From contig NZ_CANNES010000003.1 in NCBI RefSeq assembly GCF_947503705.1, forward strand, positions 1 through 64,000: a stretch of DNA of 64,000 bases, read 5' to 3'. The position numbers and the translations under genes were made by a program. The stretch comes from an uncultured Tateyamaria sp. GTDB lineage: Bacteria > Pseudomonadota > Alphaproteobacteria > Rhodobacterales > Rhodobacteraceae. This document shows positions 25,396 to 34,799 of the stretch, one piece after another. A model generated the notes under the pieces. It was not told the DNA's origin. It ran no database searches and saw nothing but the letters and a program-made list of their open reading frames with translations. Position 1 is the stretch's first letter, and each line of letters opens with the position of its first letter.

Positions 25396-26295
25396 ATGTC
25401 GTTTTACCAAAGCTACGATCCCGTTTTTGACACCTACGTGCTGGGCAACGCGCCCGTGAAACAGCTGGCCACCGGTTTTGACTGGACCGAAGGACCGGTG
25501 TGGTTTGGGGACGCCAATTGCCTGCTTTTCTCGGACATTCCCAACAACCGGATCATGCGTTGGACGCCGGGGGAAGGCATATCGACGTACCGGTTGCCAT
25601 CCAATTTTGCCAACGGGCACACGCGCGACCGCGAGGGTCGGCTCATTTCGTGCGAACATGGGACGCGCCGGGTGACGCGCACGGAGCATGACGGCACAAT
25701 CACCGTCATTGCCGACAGCTTTGAGGGCAAGCGGTTGAATTCGCCCAATGATGTGGTGGTCAAATCCGATGGCACCATTTGGTTCACTGACCCCCATTAC
25801 GGGATCATGACGAATTACGAAGGGTTTCAGAGCGCGCAGGAACTGCCGTGCCACGTCTACCGTATAGACCCGAGCGATGGGGCGATGCAGGCGATGGTCA
25901 CGGATGGCAACTGCCCCAACGGGCTGGCCTTTACGCCAGATGAGACGCGGTTGATGATGGCTGATACGGGCCGGATGTTCAAAGGCGATCCCACCCATAT
26001 CCGCGCCTTTGACGTGGGCGTGGATGGCAGGTTGAGCGGCGGTGAGGTGTTTCACGAGATCAATCCCGGCATGGCCGACGGGTTCCGTTTCGACACCGAG
26101 GGCAACCTGTGGTCCTCGGCTGCGGATGGGGTGCATTGCATCGGGCCGGACGGCACGCTGCGGGGCAAGATCCTGGTGCCGGAACTGGTCTCGAACGTGT
26201 GTTTCGGGGGGCGGGGCAAGCATGTGCTTTATATCACTGCGACGACCAGTCTTTATGCCATTGCGCTGAACCGAAGCGGGGTGCAAACGCCCTGA
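25396..26295 (+). CDS. SMP-30/gluconolactonase family protein
   Basis: 299-residue six-bladed beta-propeller hydrolase, probably a lactonase for a sugar lactone. The motifs TEGPVWF (metal Glu, about residue 32), SPNDVVVKSDGTIWFTDP (about 118-135), CPNGLAFTPDETRL and ADGFRFDTEGNLWSSA are the usual metal-ligand and blade signatures. Its position next to the sugar ABC operon suggests it opens the lactone of the imported or oxidised sugar. GGGG lies upstream of the ATG. Confidence 0.88.
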   Translation: MSFYQSYDPVFDTYVLGNAPVKQLATGFDWTEGPVWFGDANCLLFSDIPNNRIMRWTPGEGISTYRLPSNFANGHTRDREGRLISCEHGTRRVTRTEHDGTITVIADSFEGKRLNSPNDVVVKSDGTIWFTDPHYGIMTNYEGFQSAQELPCHVYRIDPSDGAMQAMVTDGNCPNGLAFTPDETRLMMADTGRMFKGDPTHIRAFDVGVDGRLSGGEVFHEINPGMADGFRFDTEGNLWSSAADGVHCIGPDGTLRGKILVPELVSNVCFGGRGKHVLYITATTSLYAIALNRSGVQTP

Positions 26296-26354
26296 AACCG
26301 CGTGCTGTGGTCTTGACGCTGCCAGGGCGATGCCCTACCACACGGGTCCAGTGC

Positions 26355-26428
26355 GCGGGCGTTGTGTAGTGGTAAGACCTTAGCCTTCCAAGCTAATGAC
26401 GCGGGTTCGATTCCCGCCGCCCGCTCCA
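26355..26428 (+). tRNA. tRNA-Gly (anticodon TCC)
   Basis: The acceptor stem GCGGGCG pairs with CGCCCGC, followed by discriminator T and an encoded CCA. The D arm TGTAGTGGTAAGACC, the anticodon stem TTAGC/GCTAA with loop CTTCCAA (anticodon TCC) and the T arm CGGG-TTCGATT-CCCG are all complete. Confidence 0.97.
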
Positions 26429-26539
26429 CCTCTTTTCCCTTATTCTGAGACGTGAAAACGGGCGCGGGCAATCTGTCCTCTTGACGCTCTCGTCGGCTTG
26501 GGGCCATCTGCGGACCACAAGCAACCTGCCGGAGCCTGC

Positions 26540-28339
26540 ATGGCCGATCCAACACCCCCCAAATCCGCGAATGAAGAGCGGGCAAAATCCAAGAATATCG
26601 GGACGTTGCGTGCGCTGTGGCCTTTCGTGCTGCCGTACTGGAAGCTGATGATTGCGGCCATCGCGGCCCTGGTGGGAACGGCAATTGTTTCGCTGACTTT
26701 GCCTTTGGCCGTGCGCCGCGTCGTCGATAATTTCGAGACCGAAGATGCCGCGCTGCTGGATCTCTATTTCATCGCGGCCATCGGCGTTGCGGGCCTTTTG
26801 GCCATCGGCACGGCGCTGCGCTATGCGCTGGTCACCCGGCTGGGCGAACGGGTTGTGGCCGACATCCGCAAGGCGGTGTTCAACCGCGTGATCGGCATGT
26901 CGCCCAGCTTTTACGAAAACATCATGACCGGCGAAGTTCTCAGCCGGATCACAACCGACACGACCTTGATCCTCAGTGTGATCGGCTCATCCATCTCCAT
27001 CGCGCTCCGTAACGTTCTTATCTTTACCGGCGGGCTTGTTTTGATGCTGCTGACCTCGGCCAAGTTGACGGGTCTTGTCCTACTGATCGTGCCGGCCGTC
27101 GTCGTTCCGATCCTTGTTCTGGGCCGCAAGCTGCGGGTGCTGAGCCGCGAAAACCAGGACTGGATTGCCGCCTCTTCGGGCCGTGCGTCGGAACAGCTTT
27201 CTGCCGTGCAAACTGTCCAAGCCTTCACCCACGAAACTGCCAGTCGCTCGATGTTTTCGGACGTGACCGAGGCCAGCTATGGCTCTGCCAAACGGCGGAT
27301 CACGACGCGGGCGTTGATGACGGCCATCGTGATTTTTCTCGTTTTCGTGGGCATTGTCGGCGTGTTGTGGATCGGGGCCAACGATGTCCGCGCAGGCAAC
27401 ATGACCGTGGGCGCGCTGATCCAGTTTGTGATCTATGCGGTGATGGTCGCAGGGGGCGTGGCCGCCCTGTCAGAGATCATTGGTGAATTGCAGCGCGCCG
27501 CAGGTGCCACCGAACGTCTGGTCGAGTTGCTGCACACCATCGACACGGTGCAGGACGTGGCCGCCCCCGTGACGCTGCCCACCCCTGTGCGGGGGCGCAT
27601 TGGCTTTGAGGACGTGACTTTCGCCTATCCGAGCCGTCCTGACATACAGGCGCTCAACGGTGTTTCGTTGGACATCCAACCCGGTGAAACCGTGGCCTTT
27701 GTTGGCCCCTCGGGGGCAGGCAAGACGACGATCATCCAGATGATCCAACGCTTTTACGACCCGCAATCGGGGCGCATTACCCTAGACGGTGTGGACGTCG
27801 CCCAGATGGAGCGTGAAGCGTTCCGCCGCCATATCGCGCTCGTGCCCCAAGATCCGATGATCTTTGCCGCCTCGGCGGCAGAAAATATCGGCTTTGGCCG
27901 CCCGGAGGCCACCCAGGCTGAGATTGAGGAGGCTGCCCGCGCCGCCGCCGCTCATGATTTTATCATGGACTTGCCACAGGGCTATGACAGCCCGCTGGGC
28001 GAGCGGGGCGTGATGCTGTCTGGTGGCCAGAAACAGCGGATTGCCATTGCGCGCGCCATTCTTAGGGATGCGCCCGTGCTGCTCTTGGACGAGGCGACAA
28101 GTGCGCTGGATGCCGAGAGCGAGCGGTTCGTGCAGGATGCGGTTGACCGGCTGGCTGAAGGGCGCACGACGCTGATCGTGGCGCACCGTTTGGCTACCGT
28201 GAAAAAGGCGGATCGCATTGTGGTTCTGGATCAGGGCCGCGTCGTGGCCCAAGGCCCGCATGACACGCTGGTGGCGGAAGGTGGCCTTTATGCGCGCCTC
28301 GCTCGGCTGCAATTCACCGATGGCATCGCGGCGGAATAA
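26540..28339 (+). CDS. ABC exporter, fused membrane and ATPase domains (ABCB type)
   Basis: 599-residue half-transporter that would act as a homodimer. Six membrane helices are in residues 30-330. The nucleotide-binding domain follows: Walker A GPSGAGKTT at about 389, Q-loop VPQDPMIF, signature LSGGQKQRIAIARAI at about 494, Walker B LLLDEATSALD and H-loop AHRLAT. It is an MsbA/multidrug or lipid exporter type; the substrate is unknown. ATG at 26540 has GGAG upstream. It stands as a single gene after the tRNA. Confidence 0.9.
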   Translation: MADPTPPKSANEERAKSKNIGTLRALWPFVLPYWKLMIAAIAALVGTAIVSLTLPLAVRRVVDNFETEDAALLDLYFIAAIGVAGLLAIGTALRYALVTRLGERVVADIRKAVFNRVIGMSPSFYENIMTGEVLSRITTDTTLILSVIGSSISIALRNVLIFTGGLVLMLLTSAKLTGLVLLIVPAVVVPILVLGRKLRVLSRENQDWIAASSGRASEQLSAVQTVQAFTHETASRSMFSDVTEASYGSAKRRITTRALMTAIVIFLVFVGIVGVLWIGANDVRAGNMTVGALIQFVIYAVMVAGGVAALSEIIGELQRAAGATERLVELLHTIDTVQDVAAPVTLPTPVRGRIGFEDVTFAYPSRPDIQALNGVSLDIQPGETVAFVGPSGAGKTTIIQMIQRFYDPQSGRITLDGVDVAQMEREAFRRHIALVPQDPMIFAASAAENIGFGRPEATQAEIEEAARAAAAHDFIMDLPQGYDSPLGERGVMLSGGQKQRIAIARAILRDAPVLLLDEATSALDAESERFVQDAVDRLAEGRTTLIVAHRLATVKKADRIVVLDQGRVVAQGPHDTLVAEGGLYARLARLQFTDGIAAE

Positions 28340-28406
28340 TTCCCCTTAATCAACTGCATGACCGCATGCGACAACCACCCTAGGTTCATTTTTGAAAGGG
28401 ATGGTT

Positions 28407-28835
28407 ATGGGTTTGTGGAGTTTTGTGAAAGGCAAGGGCAAGAGCCTCTTGGGTGGTGGTGATGCGCCTGCGCTTAACAGTACCGCACTTGAGGACGAGA
28501 TCGCCGAACTGGGGCTGGATGCGTCAGGCATGCAGATCAGCGTCGAGGGCGATACCGTCAAGGTGGCCGGCGCGGCGGTCAGCCAAGAGATGAAGGAAAA
28601 GGTGATCCTGGCCGTGGGCAACGTCGAGGGCGTCGCTGCGGTTGAGGACGACGTTCCAAGTGCGACGGACCCCGTGTTTCACACCGTTGTGCCGGGTGAC
28701 ACGCTGTGGGGCATTTCGGCGGCGACGCTGGGAAATGGTGCGCGCTACGAGGAAATCTTTGAGGCCAACAAGCCCATGCTGAGCCATCCGGACAAGATCT
28801 ATCCGGGCCAGGTTCTGCGCATTCCCCAAGACTGA
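28407..28835 (+). CDS. BON-LysM protein (Kbp/YgaU-type)
   Basis: 142 residues. The start MGLWSFVKGKGKSLL matches the N-terminus of the potassium-binding protein Kbp (YgaU). A BON domain (about 35-85: QISVEGDTVKVAGAAVSQE) is followed by a LysM domain (about 93-141: HTVVPGDTLWGISAATLG, then KIYPGQVLRIP). There is no signal peptide, as in Kbp. I chose the ATG at 28407 (AAAGGG six bases upstream) over 28401 because of this match. Probably a cytoplasmic potassium-responsive stress protein. Confidence 0.85.
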   Translation: MGLWSFVKGKGKSLLGGGDAPALNSTALEDEIAELGLDASGMQISVEGDTVKVAGAAVSQEMKEKVILAVGNVEGVAAVEDDVPSATDPVFHTVVPGDTLWGISAATLGNGARYEEIFEANKPMLSHPDKIYPGQVLRIPQD

Positions 28836-28845
28836 AATCTACGCG

Positions 28846-28880
28846 CGGGCGGCATGGGTTTGACCGGTGCCGCCCGTCCC
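28846..28880 (+). terminator. Candidate terminator after the BON-LysM gene
   Basis: CGGGCGGCA (28846-28854) pairs with TGCCGCCCG (28868-28876); a 13-nt loop and only a weak T run (CCCGTTTG) follow. Confidence 0.5.
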
Positions 28881-29027
28881 GTTTGACAGCGTGCGGCGCT
28901 TGACGCCGCGTTCGCTGATGGCCGTAAAGGCCCGCAATGCTTGATCATTGCGACGATCCACCGCATCCTTCTGAGTAAAGGGAACAGCGCCCTCATAAAA
29001 ACCAAGGGCGCGTTAGGGAGGATTGTC

Positions 29028-30926
29028 ATGCCGTTTGCCGGAATCGCGGATTGCGTCGCATATGAGAACGAAATGCCGTGGGAGGATCGCGACGTCGCCA
29101 CGACCCTCTTTGGTATGCTGAGCGACACAGCGGAAAAGTATCCGACCCATAATGCGGTCAGTTTCCAGATGTTCTCTGCCCCAAGTTCAAAAGCGGAAAC
29201 GCTGACTTGGACAACCTTGCGCGAACGCACCGCACAGACGGCGAACATGTTTCGCGCCATGGGCATCGGCCCCAAGGATGTCGTGGCTTTTGTCCTGCCC
29301 AATTGTACGGAAACGGTTTTGACCCTGCTGGGCGGTGCGGTGGCGGGGATCGTGGCCCCGATCAACCCGCTGTTGGATCCGCAGCAGATCGGGTCGATCC
29401 TGCGCGAGGTGGATGCCAAGGTTGTCGTGACCCTGCGCCCGTTCCCCAAGACCGACGTGGCCCAGAAGATGGCCAAGGCGGTGAGCCTCGCGCCCAACGT
29501 CAAGACCGTGCTGGAGGTTGATCTGCTGACCCATGTGGGCGGGATCAAATCGTTGATCATTCCCCTTATCCGGCCCAAATCCGAACGGGCGCCTGGCGTC
29601 GCCTACAAGGCCTTTGGCGCGGAAGTTTCCAAACATTCCAAGAGCTTGGACTTTGAGGACGTGCAAGAAGATCGCGTCGCGTGCTACTTCCACACCGGCG
29701 GCACGACGGGCATGCCCAAGGTCGCGCAGCACAAGTATTCGGGCATCGTCTACAACGGCTGGCTCGGGGCGAACCTGCTCTTGTCGGCAGAGGACAATGT
29801 GCTGGCCCCGCTGCCCCTTTTTCACGTGATGGCGGCGCAGGTTCTGCTGATGGGATCGATTGCGTCAGGGGCGCATTGCGTCTTTCCCACGCCGCAGGGA
29901 TACCGGGGCGAGGGCGTGTTCGACAACATCTGGAAACTGACTGAGCGGTGGAAGATCACCTTTATCGCCTCCGTCCCCACGGCCATTGCCGCGATGATGC
30001 AGCGCGGGATTGATGCCGATATCAGCACTGTGAAATCAACGTTTTCCGGGTCGGCCCCGCTGCCTCAAGAGCTGTTCAAGCGATACGAAAAAGCGGCCGG
30101 AGTGGACATTATTGAAGGCTATGGCATGACCGAGGCCACGTGCCTTGTGTCCGGCAACCCGGTGGATGGGGAGAAGAAAATCGGCTCTGTCGGCATTCCG
30201 TTTCCCTATACTGAGGTCAAGATTTACAAGGGCACGCCCGAAGGCCCGGTCGAGGCCGGAACCGATGAGATCGGCGAGATTTGCGTCAGCAATCCGGGTG
30301 TCTGGCCGGGCAACACATATACCGAGGCCGAAAAGAATAAAGATCTGTATTATAAGGACAAATACCTGCGTACAGGTGACTTGGGCCGCTTTGACAGCGA
30401 CGGGTATCTGTGGATTACGGGCCGGGCCAAGGACCTGATCATTCGCGGGGGCCACAACATTGATCCGGCCGAGATCGAGGAGGCGCTGATGGGCCATCCG
30501 GCGGTGGCCTTTGCCGGTGCCATTGGCCAGCCCGACGCGCATTCAGGCGAGCTGCCTTGCGCCTATGTCGAGCTGGTCGAGGGCGCGTCGGTGACGCCCG
30601 ATGAGCTTTTGGCCCATTGCAAGGCGCATGTGCACGAGCGCGCGGCGCAACCCAAACACATGACCATTCTGGACGAACTGCCCAAGACGGCGGTGGGCAA
30701 AGTGTTCAAGCCCGACCTGCGCAAAGAGGCGATCACCCGCGTCTTTAACGCGGCCCTGTCAGCGGCCGAACTGGATGCGCGCGTGGTGTCTGTTGTGGAT
30801 GACAAAAAGCGCGGACTTGTCGCGCAGGTGGAACCAAACGGGACGGGTGATCAAGCGATCCAGACGGTGCTGGGCGATTTTGTCCGGCCCTGGGAAAAGG
30901 CCGATGCGGAAGCGGCAGCGGCTTAA
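29028..30926 (+). CDS. Acyl-CoA synthetase (FadD-like), second copy
   Basis: 632-residue AMP-forming ligase. The ATP loop HTGGTTGMPKVAQ is at about residue 223, followed by GYGMTEATC, LRTGDLGRF and the hinge GRAKDLIIRGG, which sets the C-terminal domain. The C-terminal lysine region is LPKTAVGKVFKPDL. It is longer than the enzyme at 5548, with an extra C-terminal tail of about 60 residues. GGGAGG precedes the ATG at 29028. It is followed by a strong terminator and is probably monocistronic. Confidence 0.87.
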   Translation: MPFAGIADCVAYENEMPWEDRDVATTLFGMLSDTAEKYPTHNAVSFQMFSAPSSKAETLTWTTLRERTAQTANMFRAMGIGPKDVVAFVLPNCTETVLTLLGGAVAGIVAPINPLLDPQQIGSILREVDAKVVVTLRPFPKTDVAQKMAKAVSLAPNVKTVLEVDLLTHVGGIKSLIIPLIRPKSERAPGVAYKAFGAEVSKHSKSLDFEDVQEDRVACYFHTGGTTGMPKVAQHKYSGIVYNGWLGANLLLSAEDNVLAPLPLFHVMAAQVLLMGSIASGAHCVFPTPQGYRGEGVFDNIWKLTERWKITFIASVPTAIAAMMQRGIDADISTVKSTFSGSAPLPQELFKRYEKAAGVDIIEGYGMTEATCLVSGNPVDGEKKIGSVGIPFPYTEVKIYKGTPEGPVEAGTDEIGEICVSNPGVWPGNTYTEAEKNKDLYYKDKYLRTGDLGRFDSDGYLWITGRAKDLIIRGGHNIDPAEIEEALMGHPAVAFAGAIGQPDAHSGELPCAYVELVEGASVTPDELLAHCKAHVHERAAQPKHMTILDELPKTAVGKVFKPDLRKEAITRVFNAALSAAELDARVVSVVDDKKRGLVAQVEPNGTGDQAIQTVLGDFVRPWEKADAEAAAA

Positions 30927-31240
30927 AGGTTAACGCAGCGCGCGCTGTGGATTGACGGAACAAGGCGGGCCAAAACGTACAGTTTGGCCCGCCTTTTGCA
31001 CGTTTTGAACCTGGTGAATTGGGCCCGATTTGGCCAGTTTTCGCAAAAATGAGCAGTTTCATGGGCAAACCGTACGTTTTGGAAGCTGCGCGATCATTAA
31101 CCTGTCGTTCAGGCTTGGGCAGGCGTTAACCTTTGACCGCCGCCGTTAACGAAACGTTCACAAAGTGATGACGGGATCGTGAGACCGACCCTTCCGATTG
31201 GCCGCTAGTGTCGGCGCATATCGGATAGCAGGAGGCGCGG
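30927..31240. other. Intergenic region with terminator and inverted element
   Basis: 314 bp without a gene. It begins with a strong terminator (30962-30997). The 14-base element AAAC(T/C)GTACGTTTT occurs twice in opposite orientation: its reverse complement AAAACGTACAGTTT at 30972-30985, inside the terminator loop, and AAACCGTACGTTTT at 31067-31080. The remainder leads to the promoter of the thioredoxin-like gene. Confidence 0.6.
30962..30997 (+). terminator. Strong rho-independent terminator
   Basis: AAGGCGGGCCAAA (30962-30974) pairs with TTTGGCCCGCCTT (30983-30995): 13 bp with an 8-nt loop, ending in TTTT. It terminates the acyl-CoA synthetase gene. Confidence 0.9.
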
Positions 31241-31708
31241 ATGCCCAAATCAAAGAAACGCGTAAAATCGTCGGCCAAACCGGCGGCGGGCCCCGGGATG
31301 TCGCGCCGGACCCTCTTGGGTGGGGGGGCTGCCGCCACCGCTGCGGTGGGTGGTCTGGGCCTTTGGGGCGTGGGATCGTTTCGCGCCTATGCAGCGGAAC
31401 ATGACCTGAGCAAGGTGGGCCAAGGCCATCCGACCATCGTGCAGATCCATGACCCGCAATGCCCCGTCTGCACCTCGTTGCAGCGGGAAACCCGTCAGGC
31501 CCTGAGCGATATGGACGATTGCGGGATGGTGTACCTCGTGGCCGATATCAAGACCGACAAAGGCGCGGCCTTTGCCCGGCAATATGCGGTGCCGCATGTG
31601 ACGCTGCTGCTGTTTGATGGGGCAGGGGAATTGCAGGAGACCGTGCGCGGCATGACGCAATCGGAGCAACTGGCAGGCATCTTTGCGACGCTGAAGGCGA
31701 CGGCCTAG
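31241..31708 (+). CDS. Tat-exported thioredoxin-like protein
   Basis: 155 residues. A Tat-type signal (SRRTLLGGGAAATAA at about 21-35) leads into a thioredoxin-like domain with the CPVC redox motif (DPQCPVCTSLQ at about 72-82) and the cis-proline loop VPHVTLLLFD. Probably a periplasmic thiol oxidoreductase or peroxiredoxin-like protein. GGAGG lies eight bases before the ATG. Its TAG stop overlaps the TAG stop of the convergent phosphodiesterase gene (CTAG). Confidence 0.82.
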   Translation: MPKSKKRVKSSAKPAAGPGMSRRTLLGGGAAATAAVGGLGLWGVGSFRAYAAEHDLSKVGQGHPTIVQIHDPQCPVCTSLQRETRQALSDMDDCGMVYLVADIKTDKGAAFARQYAVPHVTLLLFDGAGELQETVRGMTQSEQLAGIFATLKATA

Positions 31709-32541
31709 GTCAGAAACGGCTTGGCCTTCATCGTGTCGGGGATGGGCGCGCCAAGGCGGTGCAGGATGGTGGGGGCCAGTTGCAGCTGGTCAATGACCGT
31801 GTCTGCGTCGGGGCCTTGTGCGTCCCCGAAATAGTAAAGTGCTGCCTCTTGTTGCAGCGGGTCGCGCCCGCCGTGATGGCCGCGCGCGTCTTGGCCGTGA
31901 TCTGCTGTCACAATCACCTCATAGCCCATTTCCCGCCAGCGCGGAATGAAGGGGGCCAGCATTTCGTCCATGACGAAGCAGGCGTGGTCCATCTCCTGAC
32001 TTTCGTGGAAGAACCGGTGGCCCATGCTGTCGAGGGTGCAGGTGTGCAGCATCCCGTAGTTCAGTCCGAACCGCAGACAGAGGTTGGTGAGTGTTCCAAA
32101 GAGGTCCACGTCTGAGGGCGTCATCTGGTTGGTCTGGCCGTAGCCCGTCATGGTGTGAAAGCGGCCATGGTTGATGGTTTCGCTGCCGGGTTCGTCATAT
32201 TCGATGTCGCGCACGAAATCGAAGGGGTGGCGGTTGAAGAACTCGGACCAGAACGAATGGGCGACGGCCCCGGTGATGCCACCCGCGGCGCGGGTCTGGG
32301 AAAAGACATCCGGGTGGCTGAGGCGAAAGACGTTTCCGTTGCCGGTGCAGCCATGTTCGGCGGGGGTCACCCCGGTGTGGATGGACGCATAGCAGGAGGC
32401 CGAGATCGACGGCAGGACCGAGCGGATTTTCCAGATGCGGGCATCGCCGCTGTCGACCCACCCTTCGAGATTGCCGAAAAGGCGGCGCCAATTGCGGTAG
32501 GGCACGCCATCGAGGATGATCAGGAGGAGTTTGGTGTTCAT
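31705..32541 (-). CDS. Alkaline-phosphatase-superfamily phosphodiesterase/pyrophosphatase-like protein
   Basis: 278 residues. LLLIILDGVPYRNW at the start carries the metal-binding Asp; PSISASCYASIHTGVTPAEHG has the usual S/T nucleophile region; LHTCTLDSMGHRF and VIVTADHGQDARGHHGG carry the metal-binding Asp/His residues of the type I phosphodiesterase (PF01663-like) fold. No signal peptide. I place the start at 32541 because the family begins with the strand before LDG; an in-frame ATG 15 bases upstream is possible. Convergent with the thioredoxin-like gene. Confidence 0.82.
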   Translation of the reverse strand: MNTKLLLIILDGVPYRNWRRLFGNLEGWVDSGDARIWKIRSVLPSISASCYASIHTGVTPAEHGCTGNGNVFRLSHPDVFSQTRAAGGITGAVAHSFWSEFFNRHPFDFVRDIEYDEPGSETINHGRFHTMTGYGQTNQMTPSDVDLFGTLTNLCLRFGLNYGMLHTCTLDSMGHRFFHESQEMDHACFVMDEMLAPFIPRWREMGYEVIVTADHGQDARGHHGGRDPLQQEAALYYFGDAQGPDADTVIDQLQLAPTILHRLGAPIPDTMKAKPFLT

Positions 32542-32718
32542 AAGACTGATATCCATTTGGTCATGACACACATATCCAAGCCCGCGTATTTACGCGAGCC
32601 ATCATTTCCGCAACGAAGGTTTTACATTTGCTGGGCGCAGCGGTTGAGGGAGCGCCGCTTTCCGTGTCGGAAAGCAGCCGGACTTCGCGTCGAAGTCCGG
32701 ACCCGTTGGCCTTGGTGG

Positions 32719-32991
32719 TCAGGGGCGCATATCGCGCAGGATCGACCGGATTTCGCCATCTGTCAGGTTTGGATTGGCTGTCTTGAAACATGCCATTGTC
32801 GCGGTCCGCTCGCTGCGTGAGGGGCGCTTGCCTGCTGCCAAACTCGCGGGCAGGCAGCTTTGGGCTTCGGCCTGGGTGATATTCAGTGCGTTGGCCATTT
32901 TCGCCACATCGGGCGCGGTGTTTTGGGCAAATGCAAATGTGGGCAGGGCCACGAACGCGATCAGCGTCAGAGGTGTAAACCGTTGGGTCAT
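32719..32991 (-). CDS. Small secreted protein
   Basis: 90 residues with a signal peptide (MTQRFTPLTLIAFVALPTFAFA, cleaved before QNTA). The mature part of about 68 residues has two cysteines (AQSCLPA and MACFKTA) and the phrase NLTDGEIRSILRDMRP, reminiscent of small periplasmic helical proteins. No family recognised. ATG at 32991 has GGAG eight bases upstream. Longer upstream starts would hide the signal peptide. Confidence 0.65.
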   Translation of the reverse strand: MTQRFTPLTLIAFVALPTFAFAQNTAPDVAKMANALNITQAEAQSCLPASLAAGKRPSRSERTATMACFKTANPNLTDGEIRSILRDMRP

Positions 32992-33091
32992 CTGTTTGTC
33001 TCCGTTGTGAATGGAGACAGTTTTACGGACGGCCACGGGGTTTCGTCGCACAAATTTTGACATGCTCGAAACCTTGCCGATGGCTCGGCAA

Positions 33092-34726
33092 TCAGTTGCC
33101 GGCGCTTTCCATTTTGCGGTTTGCGATCACGTCTTCGAGCCAGCCCAGTTTCATCTCGGGCACGGAGCTGAGCAGCAAGTCGGTGTAGTCGTCAAAGGGC
33201 GGTGTGAGCACTTCGGATTTGGTGCCGTAGCGCTGGACCTTGCCCTGATACATCACCGCGATGCTGTCGGCGATGGCCCGGACCGTCGCCAGATCGTGCG
33301 TGATGAAGAGATAGGCCACATCTTCGATCTTTTGCAGGTTCAAGAGCAATTTGAGGATGCCGTCGGCAACCAGCGGGTCAAGCGCGCTTGTCACTTCGTC
33401 ACAGATGATCAGTTTGGGCTTGGCCGCCAGGGCCCGTGCGATACAGACCCGTTGTTTTTGCCCGCCCGACAGTTCCGCCGGATACCGATCCTGGAAGCCG
33501 GAACCCAGTTCAATCTCGTCCAGCAGTTCCTGTATCCGCTTTTGTTTTTCGTCCCCCTTGAGCCCGAAATAGAATTCGAGGGGCCGTCCGATGATCGTGC
33601 CCACGGTTTGGCGCGGGTTCATGGCCGTGTCGGCCATCTGGTAGATCATTTGCAGCTCGCGCAGGTCTTCGAGGCTGCGGCTGGGTTGATCGGGCGTTAA
33701 CGTGCGCCCGGCGAAGGTAATCGTGCCGTCACGGGGGGGCAGAAGGCCGGTGATCACCCGCGCCAGCGTGGATTTGCCAGAGCCGGATTCCCCCACCACA
33801 GCGAGCGTCTGCCCGGGGCTGAGGTCGACGGAGACATTGTGCAGCACGTCGAAATTGGTGCCCTTGTAGCGGGCGGTGATGTTCTCGACCCGCAGGACCG
33901 GTTCGGTGGGCTGCTTTTCCTCGTGCTCGATCGAGCGGACGGAGACGAGCGCCTTGGTGTAGTCCTCTTGCGGGTGGTTGATGATCGCGTCCGTGGTGCC
34001 GTATTCGACCATTTCGCCCATGCGCAGCACCATGATGTGGTCGCTGACCTGGGCCACCACGGCCAGGTCGTGGGTGATGTAGAGGGCGGCGACGCCGGTG
34101 TCTCGGATCGCGTCCTTGATCGCCTTGAGCACGTCGATCTGTGTGGTCACGTCGAGCGCTGTTGTCGGCTCGTCAAACACCACCAGATCGGGTTCGGGGC
34201 AAAGCGCCAGCGCCGTCATGCAGCGTTGCAGTTGGCCACCGGAGACCTGGTGGGGGTAGCGGTTGCCGATATTGTCGGGGTCGGGCAGGCCCAGCTTGGC
34301 AAAAAGGTCGCGGGCCCGTTGTTCGGCATCGGTTTTGTTGAATTTGCCTTGCAGCACCGCCGCCTCGATCACCTGTTCCATGATCTGTTTGGCCGGGTTG
34401 AACGACGCCGCTGCCGACTGGCTGACATAGGTGACCTCGGCGCCGCGCAGACGCCGCACGTCCCGCACGCTTGATTGCAGCACGTCACGCCCGTTGACGT
34501 GGACGGTGCCCCCCGTCAGTTCCACGCCGCCGCGCCCATAGGCCATGGCCGCAAGGCCGATGGTGGATTTGCCCGCCCCGGATTCGCCGATCAGCCCCAG
34601 CACCTTGCCCGCCTCGACGTCAAAATCGACGCCGTGCACGATTTCAATGTCGTGTGGCTTTTCACCCGGTGGGTAGACGGTGGCCCCGATCTTGAGGCCG
34701 CGCACTTGCAGGAGAGGTTTTGTCAT
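33092..34726 (-). CDS. Dipeptide/oligopeptide ABC transporter, fused ATP-binding subunits (DppD-DppF)
   Basis: 544-residue fusion of two ATPases. The first domain has Walker A GESGAGKST at 47-55 and signature VSGGQLQRCMTAL; the second has GESGSGKST at about 311 and signature LSGGQKQRVCIARAL. Both have Walker B (FDEPTTALD and CDEVTSALD) and H-loop (THDLA). It is the last gene of the peptide-type ABC operon. A GC-rich repeat lies between it and the preceding permease gene. Confidence 0.92.
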   Translation of the reverse strand: MTKPLLQVRGLKIGATVYPPGEKPHDIEIVHGVDFDVEAGKVLGLIGESGAGKSTIGLAAMAYGRGGVELTGGTVHVNGRDVLQSSVRDVRRLRGAEVTYVSQSAAASFNPAKQIMEQVIEAAVLQGKFNKTDAEQRARDLFAKLGLPDPDNIGNRYPHQVSGGQLQRCMTALALCPEPDLVVFDEPTTALDVTTQIDVLKAIKDAIRDTGVAALYITHDLAVVAQVSDHIMVLRMGEMVEYGTTDAIINHPQEDYTKALVSVRSIEHEEKQPTEPVLRVENITARYKGTNFDVLHNVSVDLSPGQTLAVVGESGSGKSTLARVITGLLPPRDGTITFAGRTLTPDQPSRSLEDLRELQMIYQMADTAMNPRQTVGTIIGRPLEFYFGLKGDEKQKRIQELLDEIELGSGFQDRYPAELSGGQKQRVCIARALAAKPKLIICDEVTSALDPLVADGILKLLLNLQKIEDVAYLFITHDLATVRAIADSIAVMYQGKVQRYGTKSEVLTPPFDDYTDLLLSSVPEMKLGWLEDVIANRKMESAGN

Positions 34727-34737
34727 TGGTGTCTACA

Positions 34738-34790
34738 CCCGGGGGCGCTGCCCCCGGACCCCCGGAGTATTTGGAAAGAGAAGAAGCAGG
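34738..34790. repeat. GC-rich repeat of the type common in Rhodobacteraceae
   Basis: CCCGGGGGCGCTGCCCCCGG (34738-34757) is a strong palindrome, followed by ACCCCCGGAGTATTTGG and AAGAGAAGAAG. The same layout appears in degenerate form at 40796-40855. Confidence 0.75.
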
Positions 34791-34799
34791 GCGTTGTCA

